From positions 1 to 64,000 of the forward strand of contig JAIHAL010000008.1 in assembly GCA_020054675.1 (NCBI GenBank): a stretch of DNA of 64,000 nt, read 5' to 3'. Both the position numbers and the translations under genes were made by a program. The DNA is from Oscillospiraceae bacterium (lineage in GTDB: Bacteria > Bacillota > Clostridia > Oscillospirales > Ruminococcaceae). Below the pieces are notes generated by a model that saw only the letters and a program-made list of their open reading frames with translations, was not told the DNA's origin and made no database searches. Numbering within the stretch: position 1 is the stretch's first letter; each line of letters begins with the position of its first letter. Of this stretch, positions 50,965 to 59,309 are shown piece after piece.

Positions 50965-53421
50965 TTGAGGTTTAATTTTGTGAGGTTTTTAAAAGGCAAA
51001 CCGGGAAAAGAAAAATACTTTCAGGCTTTTTTTCTTGGCTTTTTCCTTTTTTATATAATACTGCTTCCGTTTGTAATTTACAATAAGGGAATTTTCCTTT
51101 ATTACGGGGATTTTAATTGCCAGCAGATACCGTTTTATCAGCTTGCGCACAGGGCGGCAAGGGCGGGAGAGCTTTTTTGGAACTGGAAAACCGACCTTGG
51201 GGCAAATTTTATAGGTTCATATGCCTTTTACCTGCTGGGCAGCCCGTTTTTCTGGCTTACGGTGCCGTTTCCGGATGGGGCGGAGGTTTACCTGATTCCA
51301 ATTTTGCTCGGCCTTAAATATGGTACGGCAACACTTACCGCATATGCCTATGCAAGGAGATTTGTGCGCTCGAAGGACGCCGCTCTCATAGGCGGCCTGC
51401 TTTACGCATTTTCGGGATTTCAGGCCTACAACGTATTTTTCAACCATTTCCATGACGTGACAGCATTTTTCCCGCTTCTGCTGATTGCCCTTGAAGAAAG
51501 GATGACAAACAACAGGCGCGGGGTATTTGCGCTTGCCGTGGGGCTTATGGCGGTAATAAATTACTATTTCTTTTTCGGCGAAGTGGTTTTTGTAGTAATT
51601 TATTTCATCATAAGATGCTTTTCAAAGGATTTTAAGATAACCTTTAAAAAATTCCTCTCCGTTGCGCTTGAAGCAGTTTTGGGGGTAATGCTTGCGGCAT
51701 TCATGCTGCTGCCTTCGATTTTGGCGATAATGGGCAATCCAAGGGTCGGCGAAAGACTTTGGGGATATGACATGATAGTCTACAACGACAAATTCAGACT
51801 GCTTAGGATTATCCAAAGCTTTTTAATGCTTCCCGATGTCCCCGCAAGGCCAAACCTCTTTGATTCCGACAGCGCAAAATGGTCCTCCATTGCCGGATAC
51901 CTGCCGCTTTTTTCAATGGCGGGCGTGATTTCTTTCATGCGCGAAAAAAAGAAGCACTGGGCTTCAAGACTTGTGATAATCTGCATGATTTTTGCCTTTG
52001 TTCCGATTTTAAACAGCGCATTTTCGGCTTTTGTAAGCGCATACTACGCAAGATGGTTCTTTATGCCGATTTTGGTTATGGCAATGATGACCGCTTATTC
52101 GGTTGACAACCATAAGATAGATTTAAAGGCGGGAACAATTTTCTGCGCCGCTTCGGTGGTTGTTTTTGCAATAATAGGCTGCCTGCCTAAAATGAAAGAT
52201 GAAAAGCTGGTGTTCTTTGAGCTTCCCAAATATCCTGCCGCTTTTTGGGGCAGCATAATGATAAGCTGCGCCTGCGCCATTGCCCTTTTTGCGCTTGTGT
52301 TTTACGCCAAAAGGGACAGGAATTTTGTCAAAACCGCCTTTTGGATGACCGTCGGCGGAAGCTTTATCTGCACTGCATCAATTGTGGGGTACGGAGTTTC
52401 CATAGGCCCCTACCCGGATGAATTTATAAACGAGGGCATAAAGGGAGCCGAAAACATTTCCCTTCCCGACAATCCTGATGATGAGTTTTACAGGATTGAC
52501 ATAAGCGAAAATTATGACAACTATGCCATGTCATGGGGATTTCCATGCATGAGGGCGTTCCAGAGCACGGTTCCGGTTTCGATAATGGAATTTTATCCGA
52601 CCGTGGATGTCGAGCGCAACGTCGCCTCCCGCGCGGATACAAGCAAATACGGTTTGAGGGGGCTTTTTTCGGTAAAATATTATTTCAACCATAAAAGCGA
52701 AACCGACGAAACCGAAAACAAAAAGGAAGAATTTTATATGCCGGGATTTGAATATTATGATACCCAAAACGGCTTTGACATATATGAAAACAAATATTAC
52801 ATCCCCATGGGATTTACTTTTGACTATTACATTCCGATTGAAAAATATGAAGCAAACAGTAAAACCTACAACAACAGGCTGCTTATGAAAGGCATCGTCT
52901 TGGATTCGCTTCAAATTGAAAGAAACAAGGATATATTAAAACCTTTGCCGGCGGAGCAGTATTCGCAGATTTCAGAGGAGGATTACCTTTCCGACTGCCA
53001 AAACAGGGCAAAAGAAACATGCTATTCCTTTAAAACGGATACCTATGGCTTTGAGGCAAAAATAAACCTTTCAAGGGAAAACCTTGTGTTTTTCAGCGTT
53101 CCGTATGAAAAAGGCTTTTCCGCCGAAATTGACGGAAAGCCCGCGCTTATTGAAAAGGTTGATGTCGGCTTTATGGCCGTAAGGGTTCCAAAGGGAGAGC
53201 ATACCATAAGGTTTAATTACTTCACTCCCGGCCTTAAAGCAGGACTGCTTTTAAGCCTTGCGGGATTTTTGGGGCTTTGCGCTTATATTTTCATTTTCAG
53301 GCGGCAAAAACCATCCAAAGGCACGGTTTACGATTACGAACCTCTTGATGATTTGCCGGTTTCAAAGGCATACGCAAAAATGCTGGCATTTGACATAAAA
53401 AACAAAAAGGGAGAAAATTGA
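50965..53421 (+). CDS. YfhO family multi-pass membrane protein (putative glycosyltransferase)
   Basis: An 818-residue membrane protein with about 13 helices in the first 490 residues, an extracytoplasmic segment (500-775) and a last helix near 770-790. The first loop has YYGDFNCQQIPFYQLAHRA and GANFIGSYAFYLLGSPFFW, typical of the YfhO family (GT-C fold). Relatives glycosylate lipoteichoic acid or related polymers. The start is a TTG ten bases after GGAG, after an extended -10 (TGCTATAAT). The Nudix gene follows after one base. Confidence 0.88.
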   Translation: MRFNFVRFLKGKPGKEKYFQAFFLGFFLFYIILLPFVIYNKGIFLYYGDFNCQQIPFYQLAHRAARAGELFWNWKTDLGANFIGSYAFYLLGSPFFWLTVPFPDGAEVYLIPILLGLKYGTATLTAYAYARRFVRSKDAALIGGLLYAFSGFQAYNVFFNHFHDVTAFFPLLLIALEERMTNNRRGVFALAVGLMAVINYYFFFGEVVFVVIYFIIRCFSKDFKITFKKFLSVALEAVLGVMLAAFMLLPSILAIMGNPRVGERLWGYDMIVYNDKFRLLRIIQSFLMLPDVPARPNLFDSDSAKWSSIAGYLPLFSMAGVISFMREKKKHWASRLVIICMIFAFVPILNSAFSAFVSAYYARWFFMPILVMAMMTAYSVDNHKIDLKAGTIFCAASVVVFAIIGCLPKMKDEKLVFFELPKYPAAFWGSIMISCACAIALFALVFYAKRDRNFVKTAFWMTVGGSFICTASIVGYGVSIGPYPDEFINEGIKGAENISLPDNPDDEFYRIDISENYDNYAMSWGFPCMRAFQSTVPVSIMEFYPTVDVERNVASRADTSKYGLRGLFSVKYYFNHKSETDETENKKEEFYMPGFEYYDTQNGFDIYENKYYIPMGFTFDYYIPIEKYEANSKTYNNRLLMKGIVLDSLQIERNKDILKPLPAEQYSQISEEDYLSDCQNRAKETCYSFKTDTYGFEAKINLSRENLVFFSVPYEKGFSAEIDGKPALIEKVDVGFMAVRVPKGEHTIRFNYFTPGLKAGLLLSLAGFLGLCAYIFIFRRQKPSKGTVYDYEPLDDLPVSKAYAKMLAFDIKNKKGEN

Positions 53422-53422
53422 A

Positions 53423-53959
53423 ATGCACTTGTTTGAAAAAACGGTAAAATCTGAAAAAATTTACGAAGGCAGGATAATTTCACTTAGAAAAGACACCGTT
53501 GAGCTTGAAAACGGAAAAACCGCCCTGCGCGAAGTTGTAGAGCATCCCGGCGGAGTATGCGTTGTGCCAATAACAAACGACAACCATATTATTTTTGTAA
53601 GACAGTACCGCTATCCGTTCGGCGAGGCGCTTCTTGAAGTCCCCGCGGGGAAGCTGAATCCCGGAGAGGACCATTTTGAATGCGGAAAGCGCGAGCTCTT
53701 GGAGGAAACCGGCGCCATCCCCTCAGAATATTCATACATGGGCGTGCTTTATCCGACTACTGCATACCTTACGGAAAAGATACACATGTATCTTGCAAAA
53801 GGCCTCAGTTTTTCATCCCAAAGCCTTGATGATGATGAATTCCTTGACGTGGTAAAGGTTCCTTTTGAAAAAGCTGTTGAAATGGTAATGTCCAACGAAA
53901 TAAAGGACAGCAAGACCCAAATTGCAGTCTTAAAGGCAAAAATCCTTTTTAGTCATTAG
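53423..53959 (+). CDS. Nudix hydrolase, ADP-ribose pyrophosphatase type
   Basis: A 178-residue Nudix protein. The Nudix box is complete: G-x5-E-x7-REL-LEE-TGA starting at GKLNPGEDHFECGKRELLEE. EVPAGKL before it and RQYRYPFGEALLE are typical of the ADP-ribose pyrophosphatase (NudF/YqkG) subgroup. It shares an operon with the YfhO gene although no functional link is evident. Downstream lie heptamer repeats. Confidence 0.94.
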   Translation: MHLFEKTVKSEKIYEGRIISLRKDTVELENGKTALREVVEHPGGVCVVPITNDNHIIFVRQYRYPFGEALLEVPAGKLNPGEDHFECGKRELLEETGAIPSEYSYMGVLYPTTAYLTEKIHMYLAKGLSFSSQSLDDDEFLDVVKVPFEKAVEMVMSNEIKDSKTQIAVLKAKILFSH

Positions 53960-54083
53960 TTGTTAGTCGTTAGCCGTTAGTTGGTTGTTAGTTGTTAGAC
54001 GTTAGTTGCAAGTTAATTAAGATAAAACCTGAAAAGTAAATCCACCAAAACTAACGACTAACAACTATAAACTAACTACAAAA
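53952..54083. repeat. Heptamer repeat arrays in inverted orientation, with composite-repeat fragment
   Basis: Left array (53,957-54,013): consecutive NNGTTAG units with the first two bases TT, TC, CC, TT, TT, AC. Right array (54,048-54,078): CTAACNN units on the other strand. The arms TAGTTGTTAGTCGTTAG and CTAACGACTAACAACTA pair exactly. The AAAAGTAAATCCACCAAAACTAAC module at 54,032-54,055 is the tail module of the repeat at 1-165. Confidence 0.8.
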
Positions 54084-54114
54084 AGGAGAGAGCTTAATAA
54101 AACTCTCTCCTTTA
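54082..54114. terminator. Bidirectional terminator between Nudix gene and spoVG
   Basis: AAAGGAGAGAG / CTCTCTCCTTT, 11-bp perfect stem with A and T flanks. Confidence 0.88.
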
Positions 54115-54121
54115 AGGGAAA

Positions 54122-54415
54122 TTATTCCTTAACCTCTTCGGGTTCGGATGCCTGCTGGGCTTCAAGATGAGCTTTGTAAGCCTCTAAAATCTGCCCCTCT
54201 ATAAGCTGCCTTGCCTCCGGGGAAATGGGATGGACGATATCGCGGAATATTCCGCTTTCGTCTTTTCTGCTTGGCATAGCGACAAATAACCTCTCATCTC
54301 CTTGGACCACCTTGATGTCATGGACCGCAAGCTGGTTGTCAATGGTAATTGAGATTACCGCGCGCAGTCTGCCTTCCGGGATGATTTTCCTGATTTTGAT
54401 GTCCGTGATTTGCAT
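54122..54415 (-). CDS. spoVG: Septation / sporulation regulator SpoVG
   Basis: A 97-residue SpoVG protein (MQITDIKIRKI, LRAVISITIDNQLAVHDIKVVQG, FVAMPSRKDESGIFRDIVHPISPEAR), a nucleic-acid-binding regulator of septation and other processes in spore formers. AAAGGAGG lies before the ATG. The C-terminal tail is acidic. The upstream region has an AGGAAATA segment but no convincing sigma-H -10, so its promoter remains open. Divergent from murC. Confidence 0.96.
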   Translation of the reverse strand: MQITDIKIRKIIPEGRLRAVISITIDNQLAVHDIKVVQGDERLFVAMPSRKDESGIFRDIVHPISPEARQLIEGQILEAYKAHLEAQQASEPEEVKE

Positions 54416-54636
54416 TTGGATTTGTCCTCCTTTGTCGTTTCAAAAATGATTTACCTTAGCTGTGTATTTATAACCCCTGTTGTCAGGAGGCTATAGCAAA
54501 ATTAAAATTTTATTTCCTCAAATAAATAATATTGTCCATTTATGGCAATGTTATGCTAAAAAGGTGAAAAGTGTTTAAAAGCCTTAAAAACGGAATATAC
54601 TTATATATAAAAATACCAATGGATGGGACTGATAAT

Positions 54637-56079
54637 ATGAAAGCCGAAAACAGCATACTTAACGGCAAAAAGCATATACACTTCATCGGAATAGGCGGTT
54701 CCGGTATGTATCCCCTTGCCCAGATACTTCATTCGCAGGGATATTTCCTCACCGGCTCGGACAACAACGAAACCGAAACCCTTGATGCCGTAAGAAAAAT
54801 GGGAATTCCCGTATTCCTTGGTCAGCGCGCGGAAAATATAGAAGGCGCGGACCTTATCGTTTACAGCGCTGCAATAATGGAAGACAATCCGGAGCTTGTA
54901 GCTTCAAGGCTCAGCGGAGTGCCTGTGCTTGAAAGAAGCGAGCTTTTGGGAATCGTCACCGGCTGGTACGAAAATGCCATATGCATTGCGGGAACTCATG
55001 GAAAGACCACAACCACCTCAATGATAACCCAGATTTTCATTGAACAGGGCGAGGATATTTCAGCGGTAATCGGAGGAAAACTCCCCTGCATAGGCGGTAG
55101 CGGCAGGGCGGGAAGCTCCGAAATAATGACCTGCGAGGCTTGCGAATTTGTGGATACGTTTTTAAAGCTCCACCCGGATATAGCGGTAATCCTTAACATA
55201 GATGGGGACCACCTCGACTATTTTAAAACCGTGGACAACATTATAAAATCGTTTAAGAAGTTTTGCGAAAAAACCTCCCGCGCAATAATTGTCAACGGCG
55301 ATGATGAAAACTCAATGAAAGCTGTGGAAGGCATAACCGGAAAAGAAATAATAACCTTCGGCTGGAAAGAAATCAATGATTTTTATCCGGCAAACATAAT
55401 CCAAACCGATAAAACTCAAACAAAATTCACCCTTATGAATCACGAAGGGGAAATTTGCCGGCTTACTGTAAATGTTCCCGGAAAACACAACGTCCTGAAC
55501 GCAACTGCCGCCGCAGTGGCCGCCCTTTATGCCGGAGCCGACGTTGAAAAGCTTCCCGCCGGGCTTGAAAAATTCCACGGTGCCGGCAGAAGATTTGAAA
55601 AAATAGGCGTAGTCAACGGGATTACCATAGTTGACGATTATGCGCATCATCCCGCCGAAATAACGGTGACATTAAACTCCGCAAGAGCAATGGGATTTAA
55701 ACGCATTTGGGCCGTATTCCAACCGTTTACCTTTTCAAGGACCGCCATGCTGCTTGAAGATTTTGCGAAGGCGCTTTCGATAGCCGATAGGGTTGTCCTT
55801 ACCGAAATAATGGGAAGCCGTGAAAAGAACACTTACCATATTTATGCAAAGGACCTTGGCGAAAAAATACCCGGAGCCTTCTGGATAGACAATCTCCGCT
55901 CCGGAGAAACTTCCGAACAATACCACGACAGAAATTTTGATGAAATTTGCGATTACCTTTTTGAGAATGCGGCAGACGGAGATTTAATAATAACCCTCGG
56001 CTGCGGCGATGTATATAAAGTTGCAAAAAAACTTTTTAAAAAATTAAAAGAATCTGAAAGGGGAAGTCAAAATGCTTAA
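54637..56079 (+). CDS. murC: UDP-N-acetylmuramate--L-alanine ligase
   Basis: First amino-acid-adding enzyme of peptidoglycan synthesis. The 480-residue protein has the N-terminal UDP-binding GIGGSGMYPLAQIL, the ATP loop GTHGKTTTTSM, the central NIDGDHLDYF, HNVLNATAAAVAA and the late DDYAHHPAEI. I take the ATG at 54,637, 10 residues before the HFIGIGG strand, as start; a GTG at 54,571 with AAAGGTG would add 22 residues and cannot be excluded. It overlaps lexA by 8 bp. Confidence 0.93.
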   Translation: MKAENSILNGKKHIHFIGIGGSGMYPLAQILHSQGYFLTGSDNNETETLDAVRKMGIPVFLGQRAENIEGADLIVYSAAIMEDNPELVASRLSGVPVLERSELLGIVTGWYENAICIAGTHGKTTTTSMITQIFIEQGEDISAVIGGKLPCIGGSGRAGSSEIMTCEACEFVDTFLKLHPDIAVILNIDGDHLDYFKTVDNIIKSFKKFCEKTSRAIIVNGDDENSMKAVEGITGKEIITFGWKEINDFYPANIIQTDKTQTKFTLMNHEGEICRLTVNVPGKHNVLNATAAAVAALYAGADVEKLPAGLEKFHGAGRRFEKIGVVNGITIVDDYAHHPAEITVTLNSARAMGFKRIWAVFQPFTFSRTAMLLEDFAKALSIADRVVLTEIMGSREKNTYHIYAKDLGEKIPGAFWIDNLRSGETSEQYHDRNFDEICDYLFENAADGDLIITLGCGDVYKVAKKLFKKLKESERGSQNA

Positions 56080-56656
56080 CGAAAAATTAAAGGCGGTTTT
56101 TGAATATATAAAAGAACGTTCGGCGGATGGGATACCGCCAACCGTGCGTGAAATATGCACGGCACTGGGCATAAAATCCACTTCAACCGCCCACAGGTAC
56201 ATAAATATGCTTGTGGAGGAGGGATTGCTTGAAAAAGCCGACGATTTAAGCCGCGGGATAAAGCTTGCCTCAAAGGGCGGAGCAACAAAAATCCCTCTTG
56301 TAGGAACCGTTACCGCCGGAAAGCCCATAACGGCATACGAAGATATAACCGACTTCATCAGCTTCCAGCAGGACAGGAATTATTCCAATCCGCTTTTTGC
56401 CTTGACCATAAGGGGCGACAGCATGATAAACGCAGGAATTTTCGACGGCGATATAGTAGTTGTGGAGCAAACTTCCACAGCGCATAACGGCGACATAGTA
56501 ATAGCCATGACTGATGAAAACGAGGCCACCTGCAAGCGCTTTTACAAAGAAAACGGGCATTTCCGCCTGCAGCCGGAAAACGACTCAATGGAGCCGATAA
56601 TCCTTGACAATGTAAAAATTCTTGGCAAGGTTGTAGCGCTTTTAAGATATTTTTAA
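56072..56656 (+). CDS. lexA: LexA repressor
   Basis: The SOS regulator and self-cleaving S24 peptidase, 194 residues. The winged helix (GIPPTVREICTALGIKSTSTAHRYINMLVEEGLLEK) recognises the SOS box. Cleavage is expected between Ala and Gly in VTAGKP. The catalytic Ser is in RGDSMINAG and the Lys in ATCKRF. It overlaps the murC end by 8 bp, so it is translationally coupled to a cell-wall gene. No SOS box (CGAAC-N4-GTTCG) is seen upstream of murC, which is unusual for an autoregulated lexA. Confidence 0.96.
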   Translation: MLNEKLKAVFEYIKERSADGIPPTVREICTALGIKSTSTAHRYINMLVEEGLLEKADDLSRGIKLASKGGATKIPLVGTVTAGKPITAYEDITDFISFQQDRNYSNPLFALTIRGDSMINAGIFDGDIVVVEQTSTAHNGDIVIAMTDENEATCKRFYKENGHFRLQPENDSMEPIILDNVKILGKVVALLRYF

Positions 56657-56884
56657 AGTATTTTTTATTAAGATTACCCGCCTTATATTATTAAAAGCAA
56701 CCACATTCTTATAATAACTTATTAATTTTTATTTATGTTAACTTTTAATGAATTAGGAGTAAAAAAATCCAACTTGATACTAAGTATAATAAGTTTTAAC
56801 TAAAAAAACTGTCGAAAACAGTAATGATTTTTAGCTTTGTGCATATCTAAATACCCGTTACATATATTTTTAGTGAAAACAGAA

Positions 56885-56917
56885 AATGCCCTGCCCAAAA
56901 AGGCGGGGATTTCTTTT
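56885..56917 (+). terminator. Terminator, probably of murC-lexA
   Basis: CCCTGCC / GGCGGGG hairpin with T-rich tail, 230 bp after the lexA stop. Confidence 0.65.
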
Positions 56918-56975
56918 GCATTGTTTTTCTTGAAATATACATAAGTAATTATTTTTTACAGAAAAAGCGTAGCAA

Positions 56976-57003
56976 TTGACAAGGAATCAAAAAGTGTTAT
57001 AAT
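56976..57003 (+). promoter_or_regulatory. Promoter of the 57,026 gene
   Basis: TTGACA (56,976-56,981), 16-bp spacer, TATAAT (56,998-57,003); the GGAGGG ribosome site follows within a dozen bases. Confidence 0.85.
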
Positions 57004-57025
57004 AAACTACATTGGAGGGATTATA

Positions 57026-57220
57026 ATGTTGTACAAGGATTTAATAGAAATGAAGGCCTTGGATGATACCGCAGAAAAAGCCGGAGGATTTGTAGATGCA
57101 TTTTTTTCTAAAAACATCCATTTGGATTATAGAAAATTAAATACTTATTGCAAGGAAAAAGGAATTGAACCCATTGATTTGACAATACGCGAACTCATGC
57201 GTTTTGTAATTCCTTCTTGA
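57026..57220 (+). CDS. Hypothetical small protein (64 aa), paralogue-like to the 26,444 protein
   Basis: A short soluble protein, mostly helical, with a consensus promoter, a GGAGGG site and its own terminator, so clearly a real gene. Residues 32-60 (HLDYRKLNTYCKEKGIEPIDLTIRELMRFV) share about a dozen positions with DLDILALKEFCKKNGI...LTEDEIEQF of the gene at 26,444, including the Cys-Lys, Gly-Ile and Leu-Thr pairs. I do not recognise a described family. It is next to tRNA-Arg but on the other strand. Confidence 0.8.
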   Translation: MLYKDLIEMKALDDTAEKAGGFVDAFFSKNIHLDYRKLNTYCKEKGIEPIDLTIRELMRFVIPS

Positions 57221-57246
57221 AATACACAAAGAATTAAATACTGCAT

Positions 57247-57283
57247 CAAAGCACTTTGCGTATTGCATTGTGCTTTTTGTTTT
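57247..57283 (+). terminator. Terminator of the 57,026 gene
   Basis: AAAGCAC / GTGCTTT hairpin followed by TTGTTTT. Confidence 0.7.
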
Positions 57284-57299
57284 CAGACAATAAAAATGC

Positions 57300-57335
57300 C
57301 GCTGTTCCGGACAACTGCATGCATGCGGAACAGCG
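57300..57335 (-). terminator. tRNA-Arg terminator
   Basis: CGCTGTTCCG / CGGAACAGCG, a 10-bp perfect stem followed on the minus strand by GCATTTTTATT, just past the tRNA 3' end. Confidence 0.85.
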
Positions 57336-57344
57336 ACATATATT

Positions 57345-57421
<77 letters not shown>

Positions 57422-57490
57422 ATTTTTAACGCGAATAAAATTATACCATACCTGATTTTAAAAATCAAGGGTTTTATATAATTTTTTCGA

Positions 57491-57519
57491 TTCACATTTT
57501 AGCAATTTTGTGTTATACT
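57491..57519 (+). promoter_or_regulatory. Promoter of ymdB
   Basis: TTCACA (57,491-57,496), 17-bp spacer, TATACT (57,514-57,519). Confidence 0.7.
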
Positions 57520-57550
57520 AAATATAAAACTTTCAGAAACGGAGCTATCA

Positions 57551-58315
57551 ATGAAACTGCTTTTTGTAGGAGATATCGTCGGGAAGGAAGGCTGCGAGTT
57601 TTTCGCCCAAAAGCTTTATTCCCTGAAAAAAGAATATAAAATTGACATCGTTGCCGTAAACGGGGAGAATTCCGCGCAAGGCAACGGAATCACAAAGTTT
57701 TCGGCGGATTTTTTGCTCTCAAACGGTGCTGATGTAATAACCACAGGCAACCATTCCTTTAAAAGGCGCGAGGCTGTAGAAATTTACGAGCATCCGCTCA
57801 TATTGCGTCCGGCAAATTATCCTGACGGCTGCCCCGGAAAAGGCTGGTGCGTGCTTGATTTCGGAAGCTTTCGCGCCGCTTTTGTAAACCTTATGGGCGT
57901 TGTTTACATGGAACCGATTGACAATCCGTTTGATGCGGCTGACAATATCCTGCGGCAAATCGACACGCCAAATATTTTTGTGGATTTCCATGCCGAAGCA
58001 ACAGCCGAGAAAAAGTGCATGGGGCATTATCTTGCCGGCAGGGTGACTGCTGTCGTTGGAACTCATACCCATGTCCAAACAAGCGATGAGATTATTCTTA
58101 AAAACCATACGGCTTATATAACCGATATCGGAATGACTGGGCCGGAACTTTCAGTGCTTGGTGTGGATACCCAAATTGCCGTGCAGAAGATGAAAACCCA
58201 CTTTCCGGCAAAATTTGTCGAGTCGTCGGAAGCCTGCTTTTTAAATGCTGTTCTGATAGATTTTGACGAAAAAGTTGGCAAATCCAAACAAATTTTAAGG
58301 CTAATAATTAGGTAA
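57551..58315 (+). CDS. ymdB: YmdB family metallophosphoesterase (2',3'-cyclic nucleotide phosphodiesterase)
   Basis: A 254-residue calcineurin-like enzyme of the TIGR00282/YmdB type, which hydrolyses 2',3'-cyclic nucleotides and affects biofilm and sporulation decisions in Bacillus. Metal-site motifs: FVGDIVGKEG, VNGENSAQGNGIT, TTGNHSFKR, DFHAEATAEKKCMG, VGTHTHVQT and TDIGMTGP. GGAG lies six bases before the ATG. In many clostridia it sits near spoVS, as here. Confidence 0.95.
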   Translation: MKLLFVGDIVGKEGCEFFAQKLYSLKKEYKIDIVAVNGENSAQGNGITKFSADFLLSNGADVITTGNHSFKRREAVEIYEHPLILRPANYPDGCPGKGWCVLDFGSFRAAFVNLMGVVYMEPIDNPFDAADNILRQIDTPNIFVDFHAEATAEKKCMGHYLAGRVTAVVGTHTHVQTSDEIILKNHTAYITDIGMTGPELSVLGVDTQIAVQKMKTHFPAKFVESSEACFLNAVLIDFDEKVGKSKQILRLIIR

Positions 58316-58338
58316 ATCTCCAAAAATTACTTTAAGTA

Positions 58339-58367
58339 TTGCAAAAATATTAAGAGTAGGGTATAAT
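58339..58367 (+). promoter_or_regulatory. Promoter of spoVS
   Basis: TTGCAA (58,339-58,344), 17-bp spacer, TATAAT (58,362-58,367). A sigma-A reading is good; a sigma-H site is not evident. Confidence 0.7.
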
Positions 58368-58440
58368 TTATTTAAATTCTTAATAAGCAACTTTAAAAAT
58401 ACCATAATTTTTGCTATACGCAATACAGGAGGATTGCTTA

Positions 58441-58701
58441 ATGGAAGTTCTAAAGGTATCATCACGTTCCGCACCAAATTCGGTTGCAGGCGCCATTGCA
58501 AGCGTTATTAAGGATAAGGACGCGGTTGAAGTTCAGGCTGTTGGGGCAGGGGCTTCAAATCAGGCAATAAAGGCAATTGCAATTGCAAGGGGCTATCTTG
58601 CTCCGGTCGGGGTGGATTTAATCTGCATACCGGCTTTTGCAAATGTTGTAATTGACGGTGAGGACAGGACTGCAATCAAGCTTATTTGTGAAAAAAGATA
58701 A
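58441..58701 (+). CDS. spoVS: Stage V sporulation protein S
   Basis: An 86-residue SpoVS/Alba-fold protein (EVLKVSSRSAPNSVAGAIASVIKDKDAVEVQAVGAGASNQAIKAIAIARGYL). It is needed for late sporulation and probably binds nucleic acid. The start is the ATG at 58,441 with AGGAGG. Highly conserved and complete. A 20-bp-stem terminator follows. Confidence 0.97.
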   Translation: MEVLKVSSRSAPNSVAGAIASVIKDKDAVEVQAVGAGASNQAIKAIAIARGYLAPVGVDLICIPAFANVVIDGEDRTAIKLICEKR

Positions 58702-58707
58702 AAATTT

Positions 58708-58760
58708 ACCGGCCAAAGCTTTTAAGCCGTTAACGCTTAAAAGCTTTGGCCGGTTTTTTC
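58708..58760 (+). terminator. spoVS terminator
   Basis: A perfect 20-bp stem (58,708-58,727 with 58,735-58,754), ACCGGCC...GGCCGGT, followed by TTTTTT; unusually long for a terminator. Confidence 0.9.
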
Positions 58761-58763
58761 ATA

Positions 58764-58794
58764 ACAAAAGCATGCCAACGGCATGCTTTTGTTT
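58764..58794. terminator. Hairpin at the end of the ddl-to-lipoprotein operon
   Basis: ACAAAAGCATGCC-AAC-GGCATGCTTTTGT, a 13-bp perfect stem just beyond the stop of the lipoprotein gene. Confidence 0.75.
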
Positions 58795-59297
58795 TATTTC
58801 GGCTCCGTAATAAGAAAATTTTTGATTATGTTTTCTATGTATTTTTGATATTCTTCTTTTTTGTCGGCAGGAAAAGTAAATTTAAAACCGTAAAAATTGC
58901 CGAAATATTTCATTGCATAGTAATATCCCGTACGGGTTTCACCGTCTTTATAAAAAAGACTGTATTTGTTTTTGCCAAGCTGCTCGTCAAAATAATCTGA
59001 AAAGGTTTGTTTTGCCGCATTAAAGCTGTCTTCAAGGCTTTCATCGCTTTTAGTCGCCCAGACTGAAAGCTTTGCTTCATCCGACGTCAGCACGATTCCG
59101 TTGTCGTATTCCTCCGAGCTGTCAAAAATATCCGGATATCTTATCAAATAAAGATAATTTTGGTTTGTGTATTCCAAATACCCAAGCTCTTTTAAATAGC
59201 TTTCGGTAAGAGGGGTTTCTCCCCTCTCAATCCGGCTGCAAGAAGAGAACAAAAACATAAAAATCAAAATGAGCAAAACCGCACGCAGCTTTTTCAT
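58794..59297 (-). CDS. Lipoprotein of unknown function (167 aa)
   Basis: Signal peptide with lipobox FSSC (Cys20), then about 145 residues of mixed alpha/beta rich in Tyr, Asp and Lys (YLYLIRYPDIFDSSEEYDNGIVLTSDEAKLSVWATKSD). The layout is like short lipoproteins that resemble the PsbP/DUF1795-type fold, but this is only an impression. It is the last gene of the operon led by ddl and lies 12 bp after the methyltransferase gene. Function unknown. Confidence 0.82.
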   Translation of the reverse strand: MKKLRAVLLILIFMFLFSSCSRIERGETPLTESYLKELGYLEYTNQNYLYLIRYPDIFDSSEEYDNGIVLTSDEAKLSVWATKSDESLEDSFNAAKQTFSDYFDEQLGKNKYSLFYKDGETRTGYYYAMKYFGNFYGFKFTFPADKKEEYQKYIENIIKNFLITEPK

Positions 59298-59309
59298 AAC
59301 AACCGCCTC

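Larger units (their letters stand above)
56657..57025. other. AT-rich intergenic region after lexA
   Basis: No gene seen. It contains an AACTT...AAGTT inverted repeat around a TATAAT without -35 (about 56,772), a small ACTG/CAGT hairpin (56,808), a CCCTGCC/GGCGGGG terminator (56,889-56,908) followed by TTTCTTTT, and the promoter of the small gene at 57,026. Confidence 0.6.

Noticed and set aside
54416-54560. Sigma-H promoter of spoVG
   Set aside because: AGGAAATA resembles the -35 part but a GAAT-type -10 at the right distance is missing.
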